Source: Streptomyces liliiviolaceus (GTDB lineage: Bacteria > Actinomycetota > Actinomycetes > Streptomycetales > Streptomycetaceae). Taken from it: a stretch of DNA of 64,000 nt. The notes below the pieces were generated by a model, which searched no databases, had not been told where the DNA came from, and saw nothing but the letters and a program-made list of their open reading frames with translations. The stretch covers positions 5,952,001-6,016,000 of the forward strand of contig NZ_JAGPYQ010000001.1 of the NCBI RefSeq assembly GCF_018070025.1. Reading direction: 5' to 3'. The position numbers and the translations under genes are program-made. Of this stretch, positions 41,795 through 50,259 are shown piece after piece; position 1 is the first letter of the stretch, and each line of letters starts with the position of its first letter.

Positions 41795-43003
41795 ATGGGA
41801 CGCAGAGCCGCACCTCACCTCACTCGCTCGACCCCACCGCCCCGCCTCAGGCGCACAGGTGTCCTCGCCGCCTGCGCGACGACCCTGGTCACGGCGGCGG
41901 CCCTGCTCACCGCCCCGGCCAGTGCGGCCCCCGCGAGCGTCGCCCCGGCGGCAGCCTGCGGCGAGGGCTCGTACCAGGCCGAGGCCACGCTCAGCGGCAG
42001 CACCTGGACCGCCCGTCGCGGAACCGGCGTCGTCTACACCGGAACCGACATGCGGGCCGCGATGCAGGCGGCCGTCAGCAGCCTCACGGCAGGGCGCACA
42101 TCGAAGGAGCGGGTCGTCGTACGCGGCTCGGGCAGCATCAGCGCCGGCTCCAGGGTCTCCCTGCCGAGCTACACCGTGCTCGACGTGTGCGGCACCATCA
42201 ACGTCACCGGTTCGGGCACCGGAGACCAGGCGCCGGTCTACGCACGCGGCGTACAGGACATCGAGGTCCAGCACCTGAACGTCACCGGGGCCCCGCTCTA
42301 CGGCATCTTCATGCGCAATGTCACCAACGTGGTCCTCGGCCAGATCGACATGCGTCTGTCGGCCGGTCTCGGCGTCCGCATCGACAACCGCGGCGACACC
42401 AGCCAGTGGACCCGCAACGTCCGTATCGACAACGTCTACGTGTCCGGGGCGAGCAGTCACGCCGTGGAGACGTACGGGGTCGACGGCATCACCATCGGCA
42501 CGGTCACCGCGCGCAGCGTGGGCGAGTCGGGCCTGCTGCTCAACCAGACGATCAACGCCACCGTCACGAAGGTGGACGCGGACGGGGCGGGCACCGGCAC
42601 CGGTTACGCGGCCTTCCGGATGGCCAACCGCAACGGCCGGATCGGCAGCAGCTACGCGACCAACGTCCGGGTCGGCGAGGTCGTCGCGCGCGGTGGCGGC
42701 CGGGGCGTCTTCTGCGTCTCGGAGAGCGGCGGCGCGACCATCGACCGGGTCACGCTCTCCAACACGGGCAACAACGCGATCCTGATCGAGAACTGCTACA
42801 ACGTGAACCTCGCCGCGCAGAGCGGGAGCGTCACGGGCGGCGGGGAGATCCGGCTGGCCGCGCGCTCGGAGTTTCCCAACAACTCGGACATCACCGTCCA
42901 GAACCTGACGGTGACGAACTCCGTGATCAGGGAGAGTCCGTGCGGCACCAACACGACGTTCCGCAACAACACGCTGGTCAACAGCACGCAGAGCATCTGC
43001 TGA
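41795..43003 (+). CDS. Secreted right-handed beta-helix protein
   Basis: 402 residues. A Tat/Sec-like signal (LRRTGVLAACATTLVTAAALLTAPASA) precedes a domain of repeated short beta turns (VQDIEVQHLNVTGAPLYGIF, VTNVVLGQIDMRLSAGLGVR, SGLLLNQTINATVTKV), the pattern of pectate-lyase-like parallel beta helices. Cys pairs near the ends (AACGEG, VCGTIN, NCYNVN, CGTNTT, QSIC) may staple it. It could be a polysaccharide lyase or binding protein. AGGAGAGG precedes ATG 41795. I do not see a definite catalytic signature. Confidence 0.82.
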   Translation: MGRRAAPHLTRSTPPPRLRRTGVLAACATTLVTAAALLTAPASAAPASVAPAAACGEGSYQAEATLSGSTWTARRGTGVVYTGTDMRAAMQAAVSSLTAGRTSKERVVVRGSGSISAGSRVSLPSYTVLDVCGTINVTGSGTGDQAPVYARGVQDIEVQHLNVTGAPLYGIFMRNVTNVVLGQIDMRLSAGLGVRIDNRGDTSQWTRNVRIDNVYVSGASSHAVETYGVDGITIGTVTARSVGESGLLLNQTINATVTKVDADGAGTGTGYAAFRMANRNGRIGSSYATNVRVGEVVARGGGRGVFCVSESGGATIDRVTLSNTGNNAILIENCYNVNLAAQSGSVTGGGEIRLAARSEFPNNSDITVQNLTVTNSVIRESPCGTNTTFRNNTLVNSTQSIC

Positions 43004-43010
43004 CGTGAGT

Positions 43011-43046
43011 ACGGGCCCCCTGCACGGATGCGTGCGGGGGGCCCGT
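43011..43046. terminator. Terminator after the beta-helix gene
   Basis: acgggccccctgcacg (43011-43026) pairs with 43031-43046 in 15 of 16 positions around the loop gatg. It also lies ten bases from the stop of the convergent gene at 43056. Confidence 0.85.
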
Positions 43047-43055
43047 GTATTCGCT

Positions 43056-43280
43056 TCAGTGTCCTGGCTCCGGCCCCCAGTACGAGGAGCCTCCGCCGCG
43101 CCACTCGATGAGCGGTGAGACCGTGACCTCGTTCTCGTCGAACTCCAGCCCGGCGCGGCGGAGGAACTCGACGATGTCCTGGAGGTTCATGGCGGTGCCG
43201 ATCGGCTCGCCGTGGACCGTCACGCGCCGGCCGCCGTCGCCACGCGGCGGATGCACGAGTACTGCGGGGTGTTCCGACAT
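43056..43280 (-). CDS. Small conserved Streptomyces protein
   Basis: 74 residues from ATG 43280 (an in-frame GTG at 43307 would add nine). The sequence SEHPAVLVHPPRGDGGRRVTVHG and LIEWRGGGSSYW looks like a small alpha/beta domain with a conserved Trp-Arg-Gly-Gly end that I recall from other streptomycetes, but no function is known. No signal peptide or TM. Confidence 0.7.
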   Translation of the reverse strand: MSEHPAVLVHPPRGDGGRRVTVHGEPIGTAMNLQDIVEFLRRAGLEFDENEVTVSPLIEWRGGGSSYWGPEPGH

Positions 43281-43411
43281 GCCCTCAGCCTCGCCCGGAC
43301 CGTCCACGCGCGCATCCGGGCAGGGCCGATGACCACCGGATCGTCACCGGGCCTTGCTGCGACGCACACGGCGGGGCGGGGCGGCCAGGTGCTCGATACG
43401 GCCCGATGCCG

Positions 43412-43471
43412 GACGCCTCAGTACTCGACGGCTCAGTACCGGACGGCTCAGTACCGGACGGCTCAGTACTC
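43412..43471. repeat. 15-bp tandem repeat at the 3' end of gene 43463
   Basis: Four consecutive 15-bp units like gacggctcagtaccg start at 43412, 43427, 43442 and 43457. Read on the minus strand each contains TAC TGA, so the gene's final Tyr-stop is repeated three more times downstream in the same frame. Confidence 0.88.
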
Positions 43472-43762
43472 GATGGCGGGGAGCAGTCCGGTGACGGGGG
43501 CGGCCAGGTCGGTGACCTGGTGCAGCTGCTCCAGCTGGTAGAGGCCGTTCAGCTGGTTGAGCTCCTGGATGCCCTCGGAGATCTTCGGAATCTTGTTCCT
43601 GTGCTCGACGGGGAGGTCGCTCACGGCGATCTGGTCGAGCTCCGCGATCGGGTCCAGTTTTCCGGTCTCGGGGACCGTGGCGGCGCCCGCGGAAGGTACG
43701 GCGAGACCCGTGACGCTGATGGCGAGGCCAACGGCGGCGACAATACGTCGTGTTGAGATCAT
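43463..43762 (-). CDS. Small secreted protein of unknown function
   Basis: 99 residues. A signal peptide (RRIVAAVGLAISVTGLAVPSAGA) is followed by a mature chain of about 72 residues, helical and rich in Leu and Gln (KISEGIQELNQLNGLYQLEQLHQV). Size and style match the small secreted proteins often found in streptomycetes. It ends IEY at a 15-bp tandem repeat. Function unknown. Confidence 0.75.
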   Translation of the reverse strand: MISTRRIVAAVGLAISVTGLAVPSAGAATVPETGKLDPIAELDQIAVSDLPVEHRNKIPKISEGIQELNQLNGLYQLEQLHQVTDLAAPVTGLLPAIEY

Positions 43763-43949
43763 GCTTTCAGCAACGGTGACAAGCTGCCCACGGACACGGC
43801 CCCGCCCGGCCCCTCACCCGACAGGCGCATCGTCACGGCTGCGCTTGCCGAGGTTCCCGGGCCGGAGGAGTCTCGAAGGAGAGGCCTTCTGCGGCCCGCT
43901 CCGCACCGCGGGCCGCGGCCTTCGTCAGTCGTCCACAAGGAGGTCCGTC

Positions 43950-44321
43950 ATGGACACCGCGGCAGGCCCCGGCTTCGACACCGAAGCACTGCGCCGGGGC
44001 ATCGAAGGCCAGGACGCGACGGCACTGCTGTCGCTGTACGCGGACGACGCGGAACTGCGTGTCGTCGACCGCAACACCCAGCCGAGCCATCCGATGGTCA
44101 TACGCGGCCGTGAGCAGATCGGCACGATGCTCGCCGACGTCTACAGCCGCGACATGACGCACAAGCTGGATCGGTGCGTGGTCCAGGGGGATCACGTCGC
44201 CTTCCAGGAATCCTGTCTGTACCCCGACGGCGTCAGGGTGCTCGCGAACTCGATGATGTCGCTGCGCGACGGCAAGATCGTCGATCAGACCGTGCTCCAG
44301 GCCTGGGACGCCGAGGAGTGA
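43950..44321 (+). CDS. SnoaL/NTF2-like domain protein
   Basis: 123 residues with the alpha+beta cone pattern of NTF2-like proteins: LRRGIEGQDATALLSLYADDAELRVVD, IRGREQIGTMLADVYSRD, ending KIVDQTVLQAWDAE. Such domains act as small-molecule isomerases or binding proteins. AAGGAGG lies 6 nt before ATG 43950, a strong signal that overrides longer readings. It is divergent from the small secreted protein. Confidence 0.85.
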   Translation: MDTAAGPGFDTEALRRGIEGQDATALLSLYADDAELRVVDRNTQPSHPMVIRGREQIGTMLADVYSRDMTHKLDRCVVQGDHVAFQESCLYPDGVRVLANSMMSLRDGKIVDQTVLQAWDAEE

Positions 44322-44632
44322 CGCCGAGGGTCCGGATCACCTCTCGTCTGACCTGGACCTTCTCGGCCCGGCTGGGTCCGGGGCCGCCGGCGCGGTCCCG
44401 GCCGGCCCGCGGGGCGGGCCGACGTGTGTCCGCTTCCCTCCTCCGGTCGGCACTGCGGGCGGCGCGTTCCCGTCGGTGATCCTTCCGACGGCCCGGCGGT
44501 GCCGCCCGGGTGCCGCCCAGGTGCCGCCCAGGTGCCGCCCAGGTGCCGCCCAGGTGCCGCAGTGGCTCGATGTCCTGAAGTCGCGCAATAGTTTCCTTGT
44601 GGATGGTTTTTCTGCTTACTACCTTCCTCGCC
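44322..44632. other. 311-bp intergenic region with 11-bp tandem repeat
   Basis: No gene is evident. The main content is five full and one partial copies of GGTGCCGCCCA (44498-44562). Just before the next gene, about 44586-44630, the sequence becomes AT- and pyrimidine-rich (tagtttccttgtgg, tttttctgcttac), a likely promoter and leader. Confidence 0.6.
44498..44562. repeat. 11-bp tandem repeat GGTGCCGCCCA
   Basis: Units start at 44498, 44509, 44520, 44531 and 44542, with a partial one at 44553; the first differs by one base. An 11-bp period nearly matches one helical turn, so each copy faces the same side of DNA. Confidence 0.88.
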
Positions 44633-45460
44633 ATGACAAAGACGAGCACGCCGCGCGCCGCCCTCCCGGTGGACGAGGTCACCGCCGCGGCGCGTGAACT
44701 GGCCCGGGCCGGACGGTGGCAGCGCGCGTTATGCCTCCTCGACGCCACCGTCACCTCCGAGCCGCGCGACCGGGCGGCTGTCGCGCTCGCCGGGGCGCAG
44801 ATCGCCCTGGAGCGCGACTGGTTCGGCGGTACGGACACCGCGGACGCCCGGATCGCCGCCGCGGACTCGGCGATCGGCGGGCTCACCGAGCCGGTCGGGC
44901 GCTGGGACCTGGACTTCGTACGGCTGCGGCACGCGTATTTTCGTCTGCTGCTCGGGGACGGCACGTTCCGGTTCGGTCCGGCGGGCAAGGATCCCGGTGA
45001 GCTGGCGGAACTGCGGCGGAGTGCGGACGAGTTGTGCGAGCGGGCCGCCGACGACGTACGCCGGGGCTGGGCGCGGATGTATCTCGGACTGATCGTCGAC
45101 AACCTGTTCGCCGAGCGGGACGAGGCGCCCGCGCACTACGAACTCGCCCTGGAAGCCGGGGAATCGGCCGACGACCTGCTGGCCCGCGAGGCGTTGCGGC
45201 ATCTCGGGGACCACGACCACGACAACCTCGACCACGACCGGGCGCGGGAGCGCTGGACCCGGGCGACCGCTCTGGGCGCCCGCGCCGGGAACGTCCCCGG
45301 CACCCTCTCCCAGCAGATGCTCCTGGCCGTCCTGGCCCGCGACACGGGCGACGAACCGGCCGCCACGGCCCTCGCCACCGAGGTCGCACGCTGGGCGGAA
45401 GCGATCGGAGCCGTACGCGTACAGACCCAGGCGACGGCGTTCCTGACGAGTGAGACCTGA
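44633..45460 (+). CDS. TPR-like helical protein with a TTA codon
   Basis: 275 residues, Ala/Arg/Leu-rich helical repeats of TPR type (AARELARAGRWQRALCLLDATV, ARMYLGLIVDNLFAERDEAPAHYELALE, EALRHLGDHDHDNLDHDRARERW). Leu codon TTA occurs at 44729-44731, the only in-frame TTA I found in the window, suggesting dependence on the bldA tRNA. The ATG 44633 has no clear ribosome-binding site, so a leaderless mRNA is possible. Function unknown. Confidence 0.75.
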   Translation: MTKTSTPRAALPVDEVTAAARELARAGRWQRALCLLDATVTSEPRDRAAVALAGAQIALERDWFGGTDTADARIAAADSAIGGLTEPVGRWDLDFVRLRHAYFRLLLGDGTFRFGPAGKDPGELAELRRSADELCERAADDVRRGWARMYLGLIVDNLFAERDEAPAHYELALEAGESADDLLAREALRHLGDHDHDNLDHDRARERWTRATALGARAGNVPGTLSQQMLLAVLARDTGDEPAATALATEVARWAEAIGAVRVQTQATAFLTSET

Positions 45461-45470
45461 AACGCGGACC

Positions 45471-45530
45471 CGCAAGGGGCGCGGGAAACTGCGCGACCGG
45501 CCCCACCGGCCCGCACCGGCCCACATCCGA
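45471..45530. repeat. Copy of the dispersed GGGGCGCGGGAAACTGCGCGACC repeat
   Basis: aggggcgcgggaaactgcg at about 45475, followed by cgaccggccccaccggcccgc, is a further copy in the region before the riboswitch. Confidence 0.7.
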
Positions 45531-45574
45531 AAAGGCAGCCTGGCGGAGCCCCCGGCCGGGCGTAAAATAACCGC

Positions 45575-45652
45575 AGGCCGTGACTGGCGCTGAGGTGGAC
45601 CACCACCGGGGAGCGGCCCGACGCAATCGTCTGAGCCGCGCGCCTGGGCATC
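45575..45652 (+). promoter_or_regulatory. ZTP (pfl) riboswitch upstream of folD
   Basis: The stretch contains the conserved ZTP riboswitch words in order: ccgtgactggcgctga, gtggaccaccaccggggagcg and the 3' domain gccgcgcgcctgggca, with the variable linker between. This RNA senses ZMP/ZTP and turns on folate and purine genes when 10-formyl-THF is low. It lies 25 bp before folD; a -10-like taaaat at 45563 precedes it. Confidence 0.88.
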
Positions 45653-45676
45653 TTCCACGACGCTCAGGAGCAGCAC

Positions 45677-46531
45677 ATGTCCCAGGCCACACTCATGGAC
45701 GGCACCGCACTCGCCCGGCGGATCGTCGAGGAGACGGCGCGGCAGGCGGCCGATCTCACCGCACGCACGGGGGTGACGCCCTGTCTCGCCACCGTGCTGG
45801 TGGGCGAGGACCCGGCGTCCGTCACGTACGTACGCATGAAGCAGAACCGTTCCCGCAAGGCGGGGATCGCCTCGCGGCACGTGTCCCTGCCCGCCGAGAC
45901 CACGACCGCCGAGCTGATCGGCACGCTCACCGAGCTGTCCGCCGACCCCGCCGTGCACGGCATCCTGCTCCAGCATCCGATGGGGCACCACATCGACGAG
46001 CGGGCGGCCTTCGAGGCGATCGCCCCGGAGAAGGACGTCGACGGGGTCACCCTCGCCTCCTTCTCCGCGATGAGCTTCGGGCTGCCCGGTTTCGCCTCCT
46101 GCACCCCGGGCGGGATCATGCGCCTCCTCGACGCGTACGACGTCGATCCGGCCGGTAGGCGTGCCGTGGTGGTGGGCCGCAGCGCGATCCTCGGCAGGCC
46201 GGTGGGCATGCTGCTGCTCGGCCGCGACGCCACGGTGACGTACTGCCACTCGCGCACCCCGGCCGCCGATCTGTCGTCGGTCCTGCGGGAGGCGGACATC
46301 GTGGTGGCCGCGGTGGGGCGGCCCCGGCTGATCCGCGGCGAGGACATCAAGCCGGGGGCGGTCGTCGTCGACGCCGGTTACAACGCGGGCAACGTCGGCG
46401 ACGTCGACTTCGACAGCGCCCGTGAGCGGGCCTCGCTGATCACTCCCGTGCCCGGTGGGGTCGGTCCGATGACGATCGCCACGCTGCTGTCCCAGACCGT
46501 CGAGGCGGCCGTCCGGCAGACGGGAGCCTGA
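45677..46531 (+). CDS. folD: Divergent FolD: methylene-THF dehydrogenase/cyclohydrolase
   Basis: 284 residues, the usual length. Catalytic Tyr51 and Lys55 are in YVRMK, Asp in EKDVDGV is kept, and the NADP fold reads VVGRSAILGRPVGMLLL; the C-terminus TPVPGGVGPMT is canonical. The substrate loop reads LLQHPMGHHID instead of the usual QLPLP, keeping Gln99 but changing both prolines around it. It interconverts 5,10-methylene- and 10-formyl-THF. AGGAG precedes the ATG. Control by the ZTP riboswitch suggests a purine-stress isoform; the housekeeping copy is probably elsewhere. Confidence 0.93.
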   Translation: MSQATLMDGTALARRIVEETARQAADLTARTGVTPCLATVLVGEDPASVTYVRMKQNRSRKAGIASRHVSLPAETTTAELIGTLTELSADPAVHGILLQHPMGHHIDERAAFEAIAPEKDVDGVTLASFSAMSFGLPGFASCTPGGIMRLLDAYDVDPAGRRAVVVGRSAILGRPVGMLLLGRDATVTYCHSRTPAADLSSVLREADIVVAAVGRPRLIRGEDIKPGAVVVDAGYNAGNVGDVDFDSARERASLITPVPGGVGPMTIATLLSQTVEAAVRQTGA

Positions 46532-46560
46532 TCAGGTGGCGTCGAACAAGGGGCGGGGCA

Positions 46561-47580
46561 TCAGCGGATCCACGCGCTGTAGTCCATGACGTCGCCCGCC
46601 TCGACGCCGTACTCGGGCTCGTCGACGGCCGCGGTGGCCTCCAGGCCCAGGACCGCGCCGTCGGCCGGGTCCATGATCAGCATCCGGCGGTAACCGGCGC
46701 CGTCGTACACGTACGCCTGGCCGAGCCGGCCGAGGCGGTCGGTCACCTGGCCGACCGGCCTCAGCCCCTTCGCGTCCGCGAGGAGTCGCGCGAGCGCGGC
46801 GTTCTCGCGGGCGCCGAGGGTCCAGGTGTCGAGCAGCAGCGAGGTCGCGTCCAGCAGTTCGCCCGTGGTCAGCGGGGTGTCGACGTGCTGTGCCTCCCGC
46901 AGGTAGGCGCGCAGCCGCGTGACGTCGTGCGGGGGCGGTGACTGGGGCGGGGCGTCGCTCCAGCTCGGCGGGAAGGTCTGCTCGCTGATGACGTGCCCGT
47001 CGTCGACGAGGCGCGGGCCGTCGTCCGCGTCGGTGAGGACGCGCCTGCCGGGGTGGCGCGGGTCGGTCGCGACGACCAGCTCCGTGTGGCTGTCGTCGGC
47101 GTTCCAGCGCACGACGCGTTCCACGGGCAGGGTGATGGGCGGCTCGTCCTCCGACATGCCCACGCTCCACGACTGCGCATGCGTGCCCTTGCGCAGCCCG
47201 GCGGAACCGTCCGCCGCGTCCCGCTCGGCCCGTCCGACCAGCGTGTCGAGGGGTACGAGGGTGGAGTCGGCCCGGACCACCAGCGGGCGGGGCGCGGCGA
47301 CGGCCGGGGTGGTGTTCGGGCCCGCGAGGAGGAGCGCGGTGGCGGTCACGGCGACCACGACGGTCGCCGCGAGCGCCCAGACGAGGCGGGTGCGGCTCCG
47401 CCTGGGCCGGCGCTCGCCAACCCTTCCTGCGCCCGTGCCCACGCCTGTGCCCGCGCTCGCGCTCGCCATGAGGTGGTTGAGCCGGCTCTCGCTCTCGTGG
47501 CTGAGCGGGCCTTCGGCGAAGCGGGGGTCGTCGTCGCGCACAGGGTTGGCCCGGCGCAGCAGTTCGAGTTCATCGGTCAT
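46561..47580 (-). CDS. CU044_5270-family membrane protein, probable sigma partner
   Basis: 339 residues: a cytoplasmic N-terminus of about 65 residues ([21 protein letters not shown]), one TM ([22 protein letters not shown]) and a large external domain. This topology and the family are typically found directly after an ECF sigma gene, and here the start lies 11 bp inside the sigma gene with GAAGGAG upstream. It may sense an external signal and control the sigma factor, although it lacks a recognisable zinc anti-sigma motif. Confidence 0.82.
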   Translation of the reverse strand: MTDELELLRRANPVRDDDPRFAEGPLSHESESRLNHLMASASAGTGVGTGAGRVGERRPRRSRTRLVWALAATVVVAVTATALLLAGPNTTPAVAAPRPLVVRADSTLVPLDTLVGRAERDAADGSAGLRKGTHAQSWSVGMSEDEPPITLPVERVVRWNADDSHTELVVATDPRHPGRRVLTDADDGPRLVDDGHVISEQTFPPSWSDAPPQSPPPHDVTRLRAYLREAQHVDTPLTTGELLDATSLLLDTWTLGARENAALARLLADAKGLRPVGQVTDRLGRLGQAYVYDGAGYRRMLIMDPADGAVLGLEATAAVDEPEYGVEAGDVMDYSAWIR

Positions 47581-48148
47581 GGAACTGCTCCTTCGAAGGG
47601 TCGGCGGCGGAGTCGGCGCGGGCGGTCCCGGCGTCCGGGGCCATCACGACGCGCAGGCGGTCGATCTCCGTTCTGAGGCGGCGGCGGGCCCGGTGCAGCC
47701 GCATCGCCGCCGCCCGGCTGCCGCAGCCGAGGGCCACGGCCATCTCGTCGACCCCCAGCTCCTCCCAGGCCGTGAGCCGCAGCACCTCCTGGTCGGCCGG
47801 GGAGAGGCGGGCCAGCGCGTCGTGCACCCACTCGGCGGGCCGCTCGGAGTCGGGGCTGTCCACGATCTGTCTGCCGTGCGCGGTCTCGTCGTTCCCGAGC
47901 CTGTCCATCAGCCGCCGCCGGCGCCCGTAGCCGCGTACCGCGTTCGAGAGGCAGTTGCGTGCCACGCCGTACAGCCAGGGAAGAGGGGACGCCGGCAGGT
48001 CGGACCGGCGCCGCCAGGCGACGGTGAACACCTCCGCCACCACTTCCTCGACTTCGCTCGTCCGGCCGTCCAGTCGCCGCGCAACATAGCGGCTGACCGC
48101 CCAGTAGTGCTCGCGATAGGCAGCGGCGAAGATCTCGTCGTTGCTCAT
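47570..48148 (-). CDS. ECF-type sigma factor
   Basis: 192 residues. Region 2 is [32 protein letters not shown] with [10 protein letters not shown]; region 4 is [47 protein letters not shown], visible in pieces. It lacks the C-terminal extensions of ECF41 or ECF56. ATG 48148 starts the gene. It directs RNA polymerase to a small regulon; a symmetric CGTCACACC pair lies in the divergent region with the cytochrome oxidase gene. Confidence 0.9.
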   Translation of the reverse strand: MSNDEIFAAAYREHYWAVSRYVARRLDGRTSEVEEVVAEVFTVAWRRRSDLPASPLPWLYGVARNCLSNAVRGYGRRRRLMDRLGNDETAHGRQIVDSPDSERPAEWVHDALARLSPADQEVLRLTAWEELGVDEMAVALGCGSRAAAMRLHRARRRLRTEIDRLRVVMAPDAGTARADSAADPSKEQFHDR

Positions 48149-48177
48149 GTTCCGTACGTGTCCGGCAGGTCCTCGAT

Positions 48178-48224
48178 CGTCACACCTGTTTCGGTGATCC
48201 TTGTCGCTCCGTCCGGGTGTGACG
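48178..48224. promoter_or_regulatory. Divergent inverted repeat CGTCACACC/GGTGTGACG
   Basis: CGTCACACC (48178-48186) and its reverse complement (48216-48224) are 29 bp apart in the 105-bp region between the sigma and ctaD genes. Each arm, read on its own strand, sits at a plausible -35 position for the gene it points toward. They may be matching promoter elements for this sigma factor. Confidence 0.5.
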
Positions 48225-48253
48225 TCGGAGGGGCCGGCGGACACAGGCGGGGC

Positions 48254-49906
48254 ATGGAGAGCAACACTGTCATCCCGGCGCTCGCGCCCCCACGCCCGGG
48301 CCGCCGTCCCGGCCTCGCCGCCGTCCGTCGGCTGACCACCACTGACCACAAGACGATCGGCACGATGTACCTGGTCACGTCGTTCGCGTTCTTCTGCATC
48401 GGTGGCGTCATGGCGCTGCTGATGCGCGCCGAGCTGGCCCGTCCCGGCACGCAGATCATGTCGAACGAGCAGTTCAACCAGGCGTTCACGATGCACGGCA
48501 CGATCATGCTGCTGATGTTCGCGACGCCGCTGTTCGCCGGCTTCACGAACTGGATCATGCCGCTGCAGATCGGTGCGCCCGACGTGGCGTTCCCGCGGCT
48601 GAACATGTTCGCCTACTGGCTGTACCTGTTCGGCTCGCTCATCGCGGTCGGTGGCTTCCTCACCCCGCAGGGCGCGGCCGACTTCGGCTGGTTCGCCTAC
48701 AGCCCGCTCTCCGACGCGGTCCGCTCGCCGGGCATCGGCGCCGACATGTGGATCATGGGTCTGGCCTTCTCCGGCTTCGGCACCATCCTCGGCGCGGTCA
48801 ACTTCATCACCACCATCATCTGCATGCGCGCCCCCGGCATGACGATGTTCCGTATGCCGATCTTCGTGTGGAACGTGCTGCTCACCGCGGTCCTGGTGCT
48901 GCTCGCCTTCCCCGTGCTCGCCGCCGCGCTGTTCGCGCTGGAGGCGGATCGGAAATTCGGCGCACACATCTTCGACTCGGCCAACGGCGGGGCGCTGCTG
49001 TGGCAACACCTCTTCTGGTTCTTCGGCCATCCGGAGGTGTACATCATCGCGCTGCCGTTCTTCGGCATCATCAGTGAGGTCATCCCGGTCTTCTCCCGCA
49101 AGCCGATGTTCGGCTACATGGGCCTGATCGGCGCGACCATCGCCATCGCGGGTCTGTCCGTGACGGTGTGGGCGCACCACATGTACGTCACCGGCGGTGT
49201 GCTGCTGCCGTTCTTCTCGTTCATGACGTTCCTCATCGCGGTGCCGACCGGTGTGAAGTTCTTCAACTGGATCGGCACGATGTGGAAGGGCTCTTTGTCC
49301 TTCGAGACGCCGATGCTGTGGGCTACCGGCTTCCTGATCACCTTCACCTTCGGTGGTCTGACCGGTGTCATCCTGGCCTCGCCGCCGATGGACTTCCACG
49401 TCTCGGACTCGTACTTCGTGGTGGCGCACTTCCACTACGTGGTGTTCGGCACGGTCGTGTTCGCGATGTTCTCCGGCTTCCACTTCTGGTGGCCGAAGTT
49501 CACCGGCAAGATGCTCGACGAACGCCTCGGCAAAATCACCTTCTGGACGCTGTTCATCGGCTTCCACGGGACGTTCCTCGTCCAGCACTGGCTGGGCACG
49601 AACGGAATGCAGCGCCGGATTCCCGACTATCTGGCCGTGGAGGGACTCACGTTCCTCAACACGGTCTCCAGCATTTTCTCCTTCGTGCTCGGGCTGTCCC
49701 TGCTGCCGTTCTTCTACAACGTCTGGAAGACGGCGAAGTACGGCGAGAAGATCGAGGTCGACGACCCGTGGGGTTACGGCCGCTCGCTGGAGTGGGCGAC
49801 GTCCTGCCCGCCGCCGCGGCACAACTTCGTCGTGCTGCCGCGGATCCGTTCCGAGTCGCCGGCCTTCGATCTCCACCACCCCGAGATCGGAGGGGCGCTT
49901 CGGTGA
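48254..49906 (+). CDS. ctaD: Orphan cytochrome c oxidase subunit I
   Basis: 550 residues with about 12 TM segments. The heme a ligand His is in TMHGTIM, the CuB and cross-linked Tyr region is [10 protein letters not shown], the CuB His pair is AHHMYVTG, and the two heme ligands are in [10 protein letters not shown]. These are full aa3-type oxidase residues. Subunits II and III are not adjacent; only a small membrane gene follows. ATG 48254 is the first Met of the family-like start. It is divergent from an ECF sigma factor and so may be an inducible second oxidase subunit. Confidence 0.95.
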   Translation: MESNTVIPALAPPRPGRRPGLAAVRRLTTTDHKTIGTMYLVTSFAFFCIGGVMALLMRAELARPGTQIMSNEQFNQAFTMHGTIMLLMFATPLFAGFTNWIMPLQIGAPDVAFPRLNMFAYWLYLFGSLIAVGGFLTPQGAADFGWFAYSPLSDAVRSPGIGADMWIMGLAFSGFGTILGAVNFITTIICMRAPGMTMFRMPIFVWNVLLTAVLVLLAFPVLAAALFALEADRKFGAHIFDSANGGALLWQHLFWFFGHPEVYIIALPFFGIISEVIPVFSRKPMFGYMGLIGATIAIAGLSVTVWAHHMYVTGGVLLPFFSFMTFLIAVPTGVKFFNWIGTMWKGSLSFETPMLWATGFLITFTFGGLTGVILASPPMDFHVSDSYFVVAHFHYVVFGTVVFAMFSGFHFWWPKFTGKMLDERLGKITFWTLFIGFHGTFLVQHWLGTNGMQRRIPDYLAVEGLTFLNTVSSIFSFVLGLSLLPFFYNVWKTAKYGEKIEVDDPWGYGRSLEWATSCPPPRHNFVVLPRIRSESPAFDLHHPEIGGALR

Positions 49907-50259
49907 CGGCGATGGATGACCGGGCGGTCGATGCGGGGGCGCTGGTCGCCGAGGTGGAGGGGCATCTCCTGATCGAGGCCACCTTGGGTGACGGGCGTCT
50001 GGCCGCTACGCGTTTCGCCCGGCAGTTCGGGTGGCTGACGGATGGGCAACGGGCGGCGCTGGAAGAGCGGTTCGTGGAGGAGTACGTGGCGCTCGCGCGG
50101 GATTCCTGGCGGCGTACGGCTTTGCGTGGGGCGGAATTGCGGGGTGAGTACGAAGGGGTGTACCGCGGGTTGCGGCGGCGGTTGGTCCTGGCGGTCGCGC
50201 TCGGGATGGCAGCCCTCGTCTCCGCTGCCGGCCTGCTCGTCCTGTCACTTGCCCGGTGA
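49903..50259 (+). CDS. Small membrane protein coupled to ctaD
   Basis: 118 residues: a hydrophilic helical region ([44 protein letters not shown]) and one C-terminal TM ([23 protein letters not shown]). The GTG start shares GTGA with the ctaD stop and has GGAGGGG 7 nt upstream, so it is translationally coupled. It may help assemble or regulate the oxidase; I do not recognise the family. Confidence 0.75.
   Translation: MTAMDDRAVDAGALVAEVEGHLLIEATLGDGRLAATRFARQFGWLTDGQRAALEERFVEEYVALARDSWRRTALRGAELRGEYEGVYRGLRRRLVLAVALGMAALVSAAGLLVLSLAR

Noticed and set aside
44498..44562. Tandem repeat as a CRISPR array
   Set aside because: Units are 11 bp and directly adjacent, with no spacers and no cas genes.
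47570..49879. Continuous minus-strand frame extending the sigma factor upstream across ctaD
   Set aside because: Only the part from 48148 downward resembles a protein; the rest is Glu/Arg/His-rich antisense of the oxidase gene.
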